The notes beneath the pieces are model-generated. The model saw only the letters and a program-made list of their open reading frames with translations, was not told where the DNA came from and made no database searches. A stretch of DNA of 64,000 bases from Limonium bicolor (taxonomy: Eukaryota > Streptophyta > Magnoliopsida > Caryophyllales > Plumbaginaceae): assembly GCA_023374045.1 (NCBI GenBank), contig CM041778.1, positions 289,827,533 through 289,891,532 on the forward strand, in the 5' to 3' direction. Positions 10,645-22,500 of this stretch are shown here, one piece after another (within the stretch, counting starts at the first letter, position 1; the number at the start of each line of letters is the position of its first letter). Position numbers and translations under genes: made by a program.

Positions 10645-11162
10645 TTATCCCCCTGCCTCAGACTATCCAGCTCTAGGCGCTTGGCCTCTTGCACATGCAC
10701 AGGATAATACTTGGCTCGCAGCAGAGCCGTATACTCTCTCCAACCAAACTGAGGATCCGCCATCCGGTCCTCCCTCACAAGCTTCCACCAACTTTGTGCC
10801 GAACCCTTCAGATAGTAAGCGACAAGACAGACCTTGGCTCCAGCAGGCACATCCAAGGTCTCGTAGGCGGTCTCCAACTCGGAGATGTACGCCTCCAGCT
10901 TACGAGGGTCGGTCTCCCCATGAAATGACGGGGGTCTCAAATCTGCCAATGCCTTGACCCAGTTGGTCTCTCGTGGCGGTGGCGGTGGTGGTTGAACTTC
11001 AGGCTGTTGCCCCTGCTGAATTGCAGCTACTAGTTGTGGGACCATCTGGGCTACGGCGGCCGCTACAGCATCGGCCATGACTTGTGTCGTAGGGTTCTCT
11101 CCCTGGTTCCCAGTATCACCAATGCCGCGCCCGCGGCCTCGACCTCGTGGTCTACCTGACAT

Positions 11163-11381
11163 CTGAATTCACACAAACACTCATTAGCATTGTGCTTGCA
11201 CACTTATCGGTTCCAACGATTGTATCATCTTCCCGACAACAAGGTATCTCCACACTTAGTTAGTGGTTAACCTTCTCATAACTGTTCACTTAGGTAACTA
11301 TGGTTAGGTTTCCTAACTCGGTATATTTCTAAGCTCGGTATTCTAGTCATCAGAGCGATACTTCGCTCTGGTACCACTTTT
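11163..11381 (-). promoter_or_regulatory. Element A leader and primer-binding site
   Basis: The 5' LTR ends GGTGTTACA at 11382, and five bases later comes TGGTACCAGAGCG (11376-11364), a methionine-initiator tRNA primer-binding site with one change from the usual TGGTATCAGAGC. It lies inside a perfect 8-bp inverted repeat at 11351-11370. The rest, down to the gag ATG, is untranslated leader. Confidence 0.85.
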
Positions 11382-12855
11382 TGTAACACCCCTACTACAC
11401 ACTTAACATTAAATGAAATCGCAGCGGAAAAACAACTAAACAATAACTAAACGATTCGTTGCTACAACGCCGTCAACCACCCACGTGGTTAACAAGGTAG
11501 AATAAATACAAGTGTACCGGTCTGATGATCAGACTCCCGAGCATTAGGTACTAACAACCATATATTTTCATAACCAACATACCGAGTGTTTAATGCAAAC
11601 CGTCACTGTAAACCGTACACATGAACTCCACTGTCAACTGTAAACGACCATCACTGTAATACAAACGGTACCAAAATATAACGAGCACAGGCGCATCCCG
11701 GGCCTACCGTCCAAAATAATCAAAAGTATGACATAACCTTGATCTACAACCACTCGGCTTCCTCGATCCTCATCCTGCAGTATAAATATGGAGCCCCCGA
11801 GGGGGTCAGCAACCCTTGGCTGGTATGGTTAACGCGCAGCCCATCGGCTACCGGGATACGCGCAACTAATTGTCATGATGACATGGCATTCATTTTAACA
11901 TATAACATATACATATGGCATAGCAACAATATTGCATAGCACAAATTCACACACATAGTGGGTACACTTTCCACAACAACAAACCAAGAAGATTAATCAA
12001 CATAAGAAGCCTAGAGAATGGTTCACCCTCATGTTAAGCTTGTTACACACACTCATTACAGTTCTGTTAGCCGAACGAGTAACTTAAGTCACAGATGGTT
12101 CGGATATTGTGACCCGAACACACCACACAAACACATGTTCCCACTAAACCGATCATAAGTCAGAATAGGTAAGCTTTGGAGGAAGCTAGCGGGAGATCGA
12201 ACGCCAAATAAAGGAGAACAATCTTAACATCATGAGAGTCGAATCTAATACAGATATCTTCTATCATACTTACACGCGTGCCCAGACAACCGGATTCCTC
12301 ACCCCTAGTTAACACTCGTTAGAAGTTCACTGTTGGAACTCAATAACAAATCACAGCATGTGGTTAAATCTTGTTAGTCACACACAAGGGGCATGAGTCA
12401 CACTTCAACAACATAATAATATAAACAACTGTAATCTCGTTACATGACTTAAGTCTTACAAGGTGATAAACATACAGAAAAACAAACAACACACAAGCCG
12501 GTGTAAACCGGTAGGCAACAGACTGCAAGAAAACCATACCTTGGTCCTTGCTTCGACTGGTTTCCACCGTAGGTCACTCCTATACATAATTAATAATGTC
12601 GGTCAATTTACTTGCTTAACTTTGAATTTTACTAAGCATTTTACATGGTTATATGACATGTTTTAATGCCCAAACTTATCCTTGATTACCTACATTATAC
12701 CCTATAGGGTTAACTACATAAGCCACTCTTTGTTCGTTTTTTTTTTACAAGTTTTGGTCTGACCGACCTTACCGACCGACCTTACACTAGGTCGGTCCAT
12801 TCCAGAACACATTACCGTTCAAAAATTCTACTCTGACCGACTTTGCAAGTTCGGT

Positions 12856-14127
12856 CACTAGTAGAAAAAATGTTTTTAATGACGGCGTTTAAACCACGGT
12901 TAAATGGAAAACCGTGGTTTAAAGTTTATAAACCACGGTTCTAATAGAAACCGCCGTTTAAGGTGCATACCAAAGCGCATATACCACGGTTTTTCCGGAA
13001 CCGTCGTATATAGGTTAGTTTTATACCACGGTTTTCAGGGCAACCGTGGTATATAGTACATGCCGGAGTCAATATACCACGGTTCTTGGAGAACCGTCGT
13101 ATATAGGGTTTCTATATACCACGGTTTTGTCAAAACCGTCGTTTTTAGTCGTGGTCAAAAAACTTTATATGACGGTTCCTTGTTAGAACCGTGGTATATA
13201 GTCTACGGGGAATTCAAATTTTCGCCGAAAATGAACGCGCTCTTTCACTTTCTCTTATTATATATATTTTTCCTCACTCTTTTACAAATAATGCTCACTC
13301 TTCTCCTCATCCTTCTTCCTTCTTCTTCTTCTTCTTCTTTCTTTCTTCTTCTTCTTCTCTTCTTCTTCTTCTTCTTCTTCTTTCTTCTTCTCGCGCGCCT
13401 CTGTAATTTTTTCAACCCACCGGTGAACATGCATGCTCTTCGCCATACTGGAAAACAAGGACAAATGTTGCGCCTCTGTAATTTTTGCAAACCAAACCGG
13501 CGAACAAGGACATGCTCTGCGCCTCTGTAATAAATCGCCGGCGAACAATGTTTTTCACGGTAATTTTGTGCAACCCTAACCGGCGCTTCGCCCGCTCTCT
13601 CATCTCTTTCACGGTAATTTTGCAACCTACCGACGAACAAGGAACATAATGTAAACTTCACTCATTATTTAGCAACCCTAATACACAAACAAGTAACATA
13701 CATGTTCTGGCCTGTCATTTCTTCTGTTTGCGCTCTCTGTTGAGAAATATCGGAGGCGGCGGCGCTAAAGCGCGGGCGAATTGGAAAAAAAACTGCAGAC
13801 TATAAACCACGGTTCTACATATAACCGTGGTTTATTGTTGATTTCTATAGACTTTATACCACGGTTTTAAGTAAAACTGTCATTTATAATGCACTATATA
13901 CCACGGTTCAGACTCACAACCGTGGTATAAAGTCAGTGAATGTTCGCGGGAGAAGGGGTCTTAAACGACGGTTTCGAGAAACCGTGGTTTTTTCGTTCAC
14001 TTTAAACCACGGTTACGAACCGTGGTATATCTCAATTTGTGAATATACGACGCGAGCATAAACCACGGTTCCTAACCGTGGTATATAGGCCAAATAACCG
14101 TGGTTAAAAACATTTTTTCCACTAGTG
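12856..14127. mobile_element. Non-autonomous CACTA transposon, copy 1
   Basis: The ends are CACTAGTAGAAAAAA (12856) and its inverted partner TTTTTTCCACTAGTG (14127). A 3-bp duplication GGT flanks it (12853-12855 and 14128-14130), as expected of CACTA elements. Both subterminal zones carry many direct and inverted copies of ACCACGGTT / AACCGTGGT, the usual transposase-binding arrangement. The centre (13206-13790) has a CTT microsatellite and degenerate repeats built on GTAATTTTGCAACCC and CGGCGAACAAGGA. There is no transposase, so it is non-autonomous. The long low-complexity frames inside come from the microsatellite and are not genes. Confidence 0.95.
13310..13391. repeat. CTT microsatellite in CACTA copy 1
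   Basis: An almost pure (CTT)n tract with CTTT interruptions. It is absent from the corresponding place in CACTA copy 2, so it expanded in, or was lost from, one copy. It generates spurious Ser/Phe/Leu-rich and Lys/Glu/Arg-rich frames on the two strands. Confidence 0.9.
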
Positions 14128-14134
14128 GGTCCAC

Positions 14135-14455
14135 AAGTTTGGTCTATTCCCGAGAGTTTTTCCCCTTTGAAAACTCAGGCCCGACCGACCTTGGCAAGTT
14201 CGGTCGCAAGATCGGTCGATTCCCGAGACTCACTTACGTACAAAAATTTAGGCATGACCGACCTTGTAAGTTCGGTCCCAAGGTCGGTCTATTCCAGAGA
14301 CTCAATCCGTACTAAAAATCCATGCCCCACCAACCATGCAAGTCCGGTCCCCAAGGTCGGTCCATTCCAGAAACCATTTCTCGCAGGGTAAACTGGGCTC
14401 GACTGACCTTGCAGGTCCGGTCCCCAAGGTCGGTCTGCTCCAGACCCTTGTTTTT
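14135..14455 (-). repeat. GACC/GGTC palindrome array in element A LTR
   Basis: About four degenerate units of 70-85 bp, each with GACCGACCTT, AAGTTCGGTC and AAGGTCGGTC-type arms followed by ATTCC(C/A)GAGA or CATTCCAGAAAC. A further unit lies at 12755-12855 on the other side of the CACTA insertion, and the array recurs at 1-120. The arms can pair as nested hairpins. In element B the same position in the LTR is held by a different array (19541-19776). Confidence 0.75.
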
Positions 14456-16705
14456 TGTTGCCCATTTAACTCCAAACTTCACCTCATATATCCTAGTATG
14501 TTCTAACCTTATTTGGGCACTTCAAACACACCTTAAGACCTCCATTAAACTCCTTAAATCATTTACTAAAATCCTCCTTAAGCATTACACAAATTCTTAT
14601 AAAAAGGTTTACACTTGTAATGTTTTTCACTAAGTTTCTATGTTGTGTTTCATGCCTATAACTTCCACTATTCCCAAATGTTTTCTCACCACTACAACAT
14701 CATCTCCCAAGCATCTTTTCTTCCTAACCAAACTCCTTGAATATCTCTACAAGTTTATAGCTCCTCCATGCAACAAATCACTTCTTCCTTATTCACCAAC
14801 ATTGCACAAGTCCTAAACACAATCTCACTATGATCTTGAAGTATCCCAAAACACTCATTTGCACTCTAAATCCTCTAAAATAATGCTTAAGTCCCTTTTA
14901 CACCTTAAAATACCTTAATGCATGTTTCTTTCACTAGTAGAACACTTAACCATTCAAAACACTTCCTAACTCATCAAAACTCATTTTATACACCTAAAAC
15001 TTCTTATACATTATCTAAATTTCGACATGGGTTCTCCTAGAACATTACTAAGCCAAAACACATTGTTTTCACCATTAAACATCCAAGAACACTTAGATCC
15101 ATCAAGAGCACTCTTATACACAAAACTTCACTCATTTAACACTACATCACAATATAGTGCATAATTTAAATTGCTTGGCACTTAGGCCCTTAAATAACAT
15201 GGCTCTTAGGCCCTTAAATTGCGCAAACCATAAACACTGAATTTCCCACATTATATTTGCCTTTGACCTGCAAATACATACAACAACACATATGCCCTTT
15301 AATAGTCTCCTTGAGAGCATTTTACTAAGTCATTCACCATTGGCTCTTTAAGTAGTTTTAACAAGCAATATAGGCTCATTTCTCCTAAGACATTAAACTA
15401 CATTTGATTAGCACATTTACCTTTTTCCTCACAAACTTCTTTCTTGTTTCCTTGATTAAAAATCGGCAAGGCTTTAGTTGCTTGTCAACTTCTAAACATT
15501 ATACAAATGATGAATGAGTATACAAGCTTTAAGCTTCATCTCATTGTAAACCCTAGGTTATACATTGTTTTAAAACATTAAGATAGTTGTTTTACCTTGG
15601 TATTTGAAAGAGAGTTTGGATATGTAGCAAGAGAGGACTCCACCTAGTCCATGAAAGGTTGAAATGAAGCTAGAACAAAGCAATTTAAAGAACCCCATCA
15701 ATGGTGATTCTCGGTCAACATCAAAACAAGAAGGAATGGAGTTTTTATTTGAGTTTCCTTACCTTGAAGCAAAGGAGAACAATAATATGTGAAAATATGA
15801 GCTCAAGCTCCTCCCATGGAGATTCCTCTTCGCACCGAAATGGAGCTCTTGGAATTTTGAGAAGATAGAAATGAAGAGCTTGATGAGACTAGAAGAATGG
15901 TGGTGTTAGTTTTTGATTTGGCAAAGTGAGCTAGGAATTACAAGAGGTTGAAGATGATATATGGTGGTGGTACTATTGCAAAACCGTGAATGAGAGAAAG
16001 AAGCAAGGTAGAAGGGAGGTTGGAGAGGGGGGAAATGAGAGGGAAAGAAGAAATGAAGATAAGTTTGATTTTGAAGATATTTAAGTAGTAAAGCAAATAG
16101 TGTTTTTACTTTAGCTCTTTACTTAGCTTATTTTTTTTAAGTGTGGTGAGCCACTAAGAAAACCGGCCCCCATATTATAAAAAGGGGTATTTTAGTCTTT
16201 GTTGACCAATTGTCACACTTATAATGACATATGTTATAAACTTGCTTATTTTGTTACTATTCACAAAAACAAGGCACATAGTTGTGAAATTTTTGATTTC
16301 CCATTGATTTAGACTTCCTAATGTGATACTAAGTAGTACACATGTAAATTAAAGAGTAATAATGGATATTTGGCCATTCAAAACTCATTTACAAGACAAT
16401 CTTTCAAAAATGTGCTTTAAGACTCCTTAAAACACATTTTGTGTTTTAACTTGTTTTCAAGCTTGGTTTTCTTTGGTAATTTGTTTAATATGTTCATTGA
16501 TATATAAATAAGGTCTTGGTAAGCTCATTAGGTCTTAACCAAGCTTATCCCAAGCTTAGAGCACATTTTAGCCCTAATTGACTTTAAGGTATTTATTTGT
16601 GTTTTCTATGGTTTAAATTGTTTACTAATGTTTCTAAGACTCTTTTTAGTCTTAATATACCCTATTTAAATGTTTAAACAACATACTAAGGTTTGGGGTA
16701 TTTCA

Positions 16706-17411
16706 GGTGTGTAATCAGGAATAAATTCTAAATCCTTCCAAACTAACAAAATGGGCCTAACAAAGGATTTAGTTAACAAGTCAAGCCCAAATCTTTGTGA
16801 GAGGATAGTGGTAAACCTGGAACTATTAATCAGTAGGAAAAGAAGGTTGTTTAGTTTATAAGACCCTTAACTAATCGAAACTTGGAACACATTAATTATA
16901 GGTTACTATTGGGGGAACACTCATTCAAGTTAATTACTATTCTTCGCATACCAGGTACGATTTCTCGTACACCGATACTTTTGCTGATTGACTTATGGGA
17001 TGTTTTTGACAAACACTAACTGAGTTTAAGAGGAATTTCTAAAAGGAAATGGTTGTGTGACTAACTCAGCCTGTGTGACTAACTGAGCCTTGAATGTGAA
17101 ACTCAATTGGGTATTGGTTCCTTCTTTTTGGTTGTTCCATTAGACATTGACTGCTTAGGGTTTACGCTTCTGCACTCTGTAGGACTGAGTGTTTTGTATT
17201 GCTCTGGGTAGTTAGTGATCTGGTGGGAATTTGGAAAGGTCAATTTTGGTAAATTCTTCTTTTGACTCTGGATATCGTTTCATCCATGAGCTGGTTCTTG
17301 AGGTTTCGACGTGCGCACGTCTTCAATGGTAACATCAGGGGGCTATATATCCCTCGCCCATAGGGGCATTTATATTTGACAGTAGGGGGCTGTATATCCC
17401 TCGTCCACCAG
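16706..17411. other. Unassigned DNA between elements A and B
   Basis: I see no coding frame, terminal repeat or RNA gene here. The last five bases ACCAG (17407-17411) should be the target duplication of element B. Near the right end, GGGGGCT(A/G)TATATCCCTCG appears twice about 60 bp apart. It may be old host DNA or the remains of an older element. Confidence 0.5.
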
Positions 17412-20400
17412 TGAAATACCCCAAACCTTAGTATGTCGTTTAAACATTAAAATATGGTATATTAAGACTAAAAAGAGTCTTAGAAACATTAGTAAACAAT
17501 TTAAACCGTAGAAAACACAAATAAATACCTTAAAGTCAATATGGGCAAAAATGTGCTCTAAGCTTGGTTAAGACCTAATGAACTTACCAAGACCTTATTT
17601 ATGTATTAATGGACATATTAAACCAATTAAAAAAGAAAACCAAGCTTGAAAACAAGTTAAAACACAAAATGTGCTTTAAGGAGTCTTAAAGCACATTTTT
17701 GAAAAATTGTCTTGTAAATGGGTTTTGAATGGCTAAATTTCCATCATTACTCTTTAATTAACATGTGTACTACTTAGTATCACATTTGGAAGTCTAAATC
17801 AATGGGAAATCAAAAATTTCACAACTATGTGCCTTGTTTTTGTGAATAGTAACTAAATAAGCTAGTTTATAACATATGCCATTATAAGTGAGACAATTGG
17901 TCAACAAACACCAAAACACCCCTTACTACTTAATGGGGGCCGGTTTTTATAAGGGTGAGTCATCTCCCCCTTGTTAGTTTATTAAGCAAGCAAAATTAAT
18001 AAAGTAAGTCACTATTTACTTGAACTACAAATATCTCCAAAAGTAACTCAAACTTTATTCTCTTCATTTATTTCATGTTCCCACCATCACCAACCTTCCT
18101 TCTCCCTCTCTTTCACGGTTCTGCAACAGCACCACCACCATCATTCTTCATCTTCAACCTCTTGTAATTCCTAGCTCACCTTGCCAAATCAAAAACAAAG
18201 ACCACCATTCTTCTAGTCCCATCAAGCTCTTCAACCTCGTCTTCTCGAAATTCCAAGAGCTCCATTTCGGTGCCAAGAGGAATCTCCATGGGAGGAGCTT
18301 GAGCTCATCTTTTCACATATTATTGTTCTCCTTTGCTTCTAGGTAAGGAAACTCAAATAAAAACTCCAATATTTCCTTCTTGTTTTGATGTTGACCGAGA
18401 ATCACCATTGATGGGGTTCTTTATATTGCTTTGTTCTAGCTTCATTTCAACCTTTCATGGACTAGGTGGAGTCCTCTCTTGCTACATAGTCAAACTCTGT
18501 TCCAATACCAAGGTAAAACAATCATCTTAATGTTTTAAGACAATGTAAAACCTAGGGTTTACAATGAGATTAAGCATGAAGCTTGGTTACTCATTACATT
18601 AATTACTTGTATATTGTTAGAAGTTGACAAGCAATCAAACATCTTTACCGATTTTAATCAAGGAAACAAGAAAGAAGTTTGTGAGGAAAGGAGGTAAATA
18701 TGCTAACGTAATGTAGCTTAATGTCTTAGGATAAATGAGCTTATATTACTTATTAAAACTACCTAAGGAGCCAGTGGTGAATGACTTAGTAAAATGTTCT
18801 CAAGGAGACTAGTAAAAGGGCATATGTGTAGTTGTATGTATTTACAGGTCAAAAGCAAATATAATGTGGGAAATTCAGTGTTTATGGTTTATGCATCTTA
18901 AGGGCCTAAGAGCCATGCTATTTAAGGGCCTAAGTGCCAAGGAATTTAAATTATGCACTATATTGTGATGTAGTGATAAATGAGTGAACTTTTGTGTACA
19001 AGAATGTTCTTGATGGATTTTAGTGTTCTTGGATGTTTAATGGTGAAACAATGTGTTTTGGTTTAGTAATGTTCTAGGAGAGTTTATGTCAAAATTTAGG
19101 TAATGTACATGGAGTTCTAAGTGTTTAAATAAGATTTGGTGAACTAGGAAGTGTTAGAAGTGTCTAGGTGTTTTACTATAGAAGAAATAATGTCTTAGGT
19201 GTTCTAGGAAACAAAAAGGACTTAAACATCAACTAGGAGGTTAGGTTGGTAAGAAAAGATGCTTAGGAGATGATGTTATGGTAAGGAGAAAGAATTTTGG
19301 GATAGTGGTCATCATAGGTGAGAAACACCATTTAGAAACCTTGTAAGAAATGTTATAAGTGTTGGTGAATTATATGAGAAAATTGAGTAACAAGTTAGAC
19401 AAGGAAACTAGGTGTGTTTAAGATGATATTTTGGCATTAGAATATACCTAAGATCATTTGGGAAGTTTATACATATAATGGGTAAGAAGAACCATTGCAA
19501 CAAGACTTAGAAAATGTTGAAGATGCAAATCTGTAGCAGTGGTCCGGGACTTAGGTCTTGGATAATGTCCCGGACCATGCATTGAAAGAGGCCGAGAGTT
19601 TTCTGAGGCATTGTGTTCCGGAACTTAGTTTTGTACAAAGACCCAGACCACCCCCTGTTTTATCCCCGAGAGAATTTGCCTATAATGTCCCGGACCACTT
19701 CCTGAAATCAGCCCGAGAGGTTTACAATGACACGGTCCGGGACCTTAATTGGGGACCAAGTCCCGGACCACTTTAAAGGTTGAATTTAAGATTAAATAAT
19801 GATGTCTAATGACGGGGCTTAGTTAGAAATGATGTTATAAGATTGTCTAAGACATGTTAGGTGAGTTATAATGACAATTTAAAAGGTGAGAAGTTATAAC
19901 CAAATGTGGAAATAAAATAACTAGATATGTGAAGTAATAAGTTATCGACGGACTAGTACGTTAAATTAACCGACGTTACTAAATGTGTATAGGATTCTCC
20001 AAAGGTGGAAACCAGTCGAAGCAAGGACCAAGGTATGGTTTTCTTGCAGTCTGTTGCCTACCGGTTTACACCGGCTTGTGTACTGTTTGTTTTTCTGTAT
20101 GTTTATGACTTTGTAAGACTTAAGTCACGTAACGAGTTTACTGTTGTTTATATTATTGTATTGTTGAAGTGTGACTCATACCCCTTGTGTGTGTCTAACA
20201 AGACTTAACCACATGCTGTGATTTGTTATTGAGTTCCAACAGTGAACTTCTAACGAGTGTTAACTGGGGGTGAGGAATCCGGTTGTCCGGTCACGCGTGT
20301 AAGTATAAAAGTAGATATCTGTATCAGATTTGACTCTTATAATGTTAAGATTGTTCTCCTTTATTTGGCGTTCGATCTCCCGCTAGCTTCCTCGAAAGCT

Positions 20401-21167
20401 TACCTATTCTGACTTATGATCGGTTTAGTGGGAACATGTGTGTTTGTGGGTGTTTGGGTCACAATATCCGAACCATCTGTGACTTAAGTTACTCGTTCGA
20501 CTAACAGAACGGTAATGAGTGTGTGTAACAAGCTTAACATGAGGGTGAACCATTCTCTAGGCTTCTGATGTTGATTAACCTTCTTGGTTTGTTGTTGTGG
20601 GAAGTGTAATCACTATGTGTGTATTGTTTTGCTAAGCAATATTTCTTGCTATGCTATATATGTTGTTTGTGTAAAATCAATGCCATGTTATCATGACAAT
20701 TAGTTGCGCGTATCCCGGTAGCCGATGGGCTGCGCGTTAACCATACCAGCCAAGGGTTGCTGACCCCCTCAGGGGCTCCATATTTATACTGCAGGATGAG
20801 GATTGAGGAAGCAGAGTGGTTGTAGATCAAGGTCATGTCATACTTTTGAGTATTTTGGACGGTAGGCCCGGGATGCGCCTGTGCTCCCGTGGCGTTATGT
20901 TTTGGTTCCGTTGTACTACAGTGACGGTATATGGTCAGTTTACAGTGAAGGAATGTAATTAAATACTCAGTATTGTATATGATGTATTTATGGTTTTAGT
21001 TCTATGCTTGGGAGTCTGATCATCAGACCTGTACACTTGTATTTATTCTGCCTTGTTAACCACGTGGGTGGTTAACGGCGTTGTAGCACCGATCCGTTAG
21101 TTATTGTTTAGTTGTTTATTCCCGCTGCGATTTCAATTATGGTTAAGCGCGTAGTAGGGGTGTTACA
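17412..21167 (+). mobile_element. Element B, 5' LTR
   Basis: The LTR runs TGAAATACCCCAAACC (17412) to GTGTTACA (21167), 3756 bp, directly followed by the primer-binding site. It is homologous over most of its length to the LTR of element A and to 51422-54399, the 3' LTR of B. It carries no credible gene; the 67-codon frame at 20005 is also found in the other LTR copies but resembles nothing I know. Confidence 0.92.
19541..19776 (+). repeat. GGTCCGGGAC palindrome array in element B 5' LTR
   Basis: Three to four degenerate units with GGTCCGGGAC and GTCCCGGACC arms, separated by the phrase CCGAGAG. The first pair (19541-19550 with 19567-19576) is a perfect 10-bp stem. The 3' LTR (53560-53895) has more units than the 5' LTR, so unit number changes between LTRs of one element. 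Confidence 0.75.
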
Positions 21168-21172
21168 AAAAG

Positions 21173-21200
21173 TGGTATCAGAGCGAAGTATCGCTCTGAT
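21173..21200 (+). promoter_or_regulatory. Element B primer-binding site within a hairpin
   Basis: TGGTATCAGAGCG at 21173-21185 is complementary to the 3' end of methionine-initiator tRNA. Positions 21177-21186 and 21191-21200 form a perfect 10-bp inverted repeat around AGTA, so most of the site can be folded into a stem. Confidence 0.85.
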
Positions 21201-22060
21201 GACTAGAATACCGAGCTTAGGAATATACCGAGTTAGGAAACCTAACCACAGTTACCTAAGTGAGCAGTTATGTGAAGGTTAACCACTAACTAAGTGTGGA
21301 GATACCTTGTTGTCGGGGAAACGTTACAACCGTTGGAACCGATAAGTGTGCAAGCACAATGCTAATAAATGTTCGTGTGAATTCAGATGTCAGGTAGACC
21401 ACGAGGTCGAGGCCGCGGGCGCGGCATTGGTGATACCGGGAACCAGGGAGAGAACCCTACGGCACAAGTCATGGCCGATACTGTAGCGGCCGCTGTAGCC
21501 CAGATGGTCCCACAGTTAGTGGCTGCGATTCAGCAGGGCCAACAGCCCAAGTTCAACCACCACTGCCACCGCCATGAGAGACCAACTGGGTCAAGGCGTT
21601 GGCAGATTTGAGACCCCCGTCGTTTCATGGGGAGACCGACCCTCGTAAGCTGGAGGCGTACATCTCCGAGTTGGAGACCGTCTACGAGACCTTGGATGTG
21701 CCTGCTGGGGCCAAGGTCCGTCTTGCCGCTTACTACCTGAAGGGTTCGGCACAAAGTTGGTGGAAGCTTGTGAGAGAGGACCGGATGACGGATCCTCAGT
21801 TTGGTTGGAGAGAGTATACGGCTCTACTGCGAGCCAAGTATTATCCTGTGCATGTACAATAGGCCAAGCGCCTGGAGCTGGATAGCCTGAGGCAGGGGGG
21901 TAAGATGTCGGTTGATGACTACTACACCGCTTTCACCGGCCTTATCCACCTGTTACCGGACCTGGGATACTCGAACCGGGTGTTGGTGAACCGTTTCTAC
22001 AACGGCCTCAGCCACCGTCTTCGCTACGGGATGGGGCCAGCTGAGTATACTACCTTGCAG

Positions 22061-22161
22061 GTAATCAAATACCGTCAAGTGAACCAGTTTGTACCGCAAG
22101 TAAATGTTAATGTGAGTTTGTGAGTTTTTTTTGCGGGGCATGACTGACGTCCTAAATTCAG
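22061..22161 (+). other. Intron 1 of element B gag
   Basis: Donor TTGCAG|GTAATC, acceptor AAATTCAG|GAGTGC, 101 bp. It contains in-frame stops; removing it restores the Gag frame. Its boundaries equal those in element A. Confidence 0.65.
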
Positions 22162-22420
22162 GAGTGCTATCATGCCGCTGCTAACGTTGAGATTACCGTC
22201 CGTCTGAGGGACGAGGAGAATGCGCACAAGCGCAAGGCCACGAGCGAGGGTCAGAGTCCGCAGGGGTATTGGGGAGGAAAGAAAAAGAAGCCTTACCCTC
22301 AGCCCCAGAAGAGTCAGCACCAGGGTGACAAGGGCCAAGCCCAGACCACCACAGTTGAGGAGCCACTGATGCTCACAGACGCATATGCGGCGAAACCCCT
22401 ACGCTCTTACCCGCCTAAGG

Positions 22421-22500
22421 GTAATTACTTAATCATGTGTGTCAAGTTGAAGTGTATGTTGTTAAGATATGAAGTAAGTATTGATTGTGTATTGTGATAG
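22421..22500 (+). other. Intron 2 of element B gag
   Basis: Donor CCTAAGG|GTAATT, acceptor TGTGATAG|CAGCC, exactly 80 bp as in element A. Joining gives K-A-A-S-T-G-S-G in frame. Confidence 0.65.

Larger units (their letters stand above)
9173..11162 (-). pseudogene. Element A gag (capsid and zinc knuckles), with introns
   Basis: The start ATG at 11162 follows the leader and opens a Gly/Arg-rich stretch (RPRGRGRGRG), then a proline-rich segment, then the capsid region with LRPPSFHGETDPRK and YYLKGSAQSWW, typical of chromovirus Gag. A TRIM (10136-10644) interrupts it just before the MSVDDYYTAF segment. The frame then passes through two short GT-AG intervening sequences (9871-9973 and 9529-9608) whose removal keeps frame. 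The last exon has cysteine-histidine clusters, YYCKWCNGDHPGKDC and CRYCEKWGHRDYEC, which are nucleic-acid-binding zinc knuckles. A CAG-to-TAG stop lies in the middle exon near 9770. Element B has the same order at 21387-22874. Gag would form the virus-like particle. Confidence 0.85.
11382..16705 (-). mobile_element. Element A, 5' LTR (with CACTA insertion)
   Basis: In minus sense it starts TGAAATACCCCAAACC at 16705 and ends GGGGTGTTACA at 11382. Without the CACTA insertion the LTR is about 4.05 kb. It matches 1-2386 at the other end of the element. The following five bases, GGTGT at 16706-16710, should be its target duplication; the partner lies outside the window. The region 14456-16705 has no gene, only LTR sequence shared with 1-2386. 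Confidence 0.9.

Noticed and set aside
13060..13661. Long frames rich in Ser/Leu/Phe or Lys/Arg/Glu
   Set aside because: They arise from the CTT microsatellite in the CACTA element and have no conserved domain.
16706..17411. Possible host gene fragment between A and B
   Set aside because: No open frame of useful length and no recognisable protein in any frame.
20005..20208. 67-codon frame repeated at 12364-12567 (minus) and 54127-54330
   Set aside because: Its repetition reflects shared LTR sequence; it resembles no known protein and lacks independent support.
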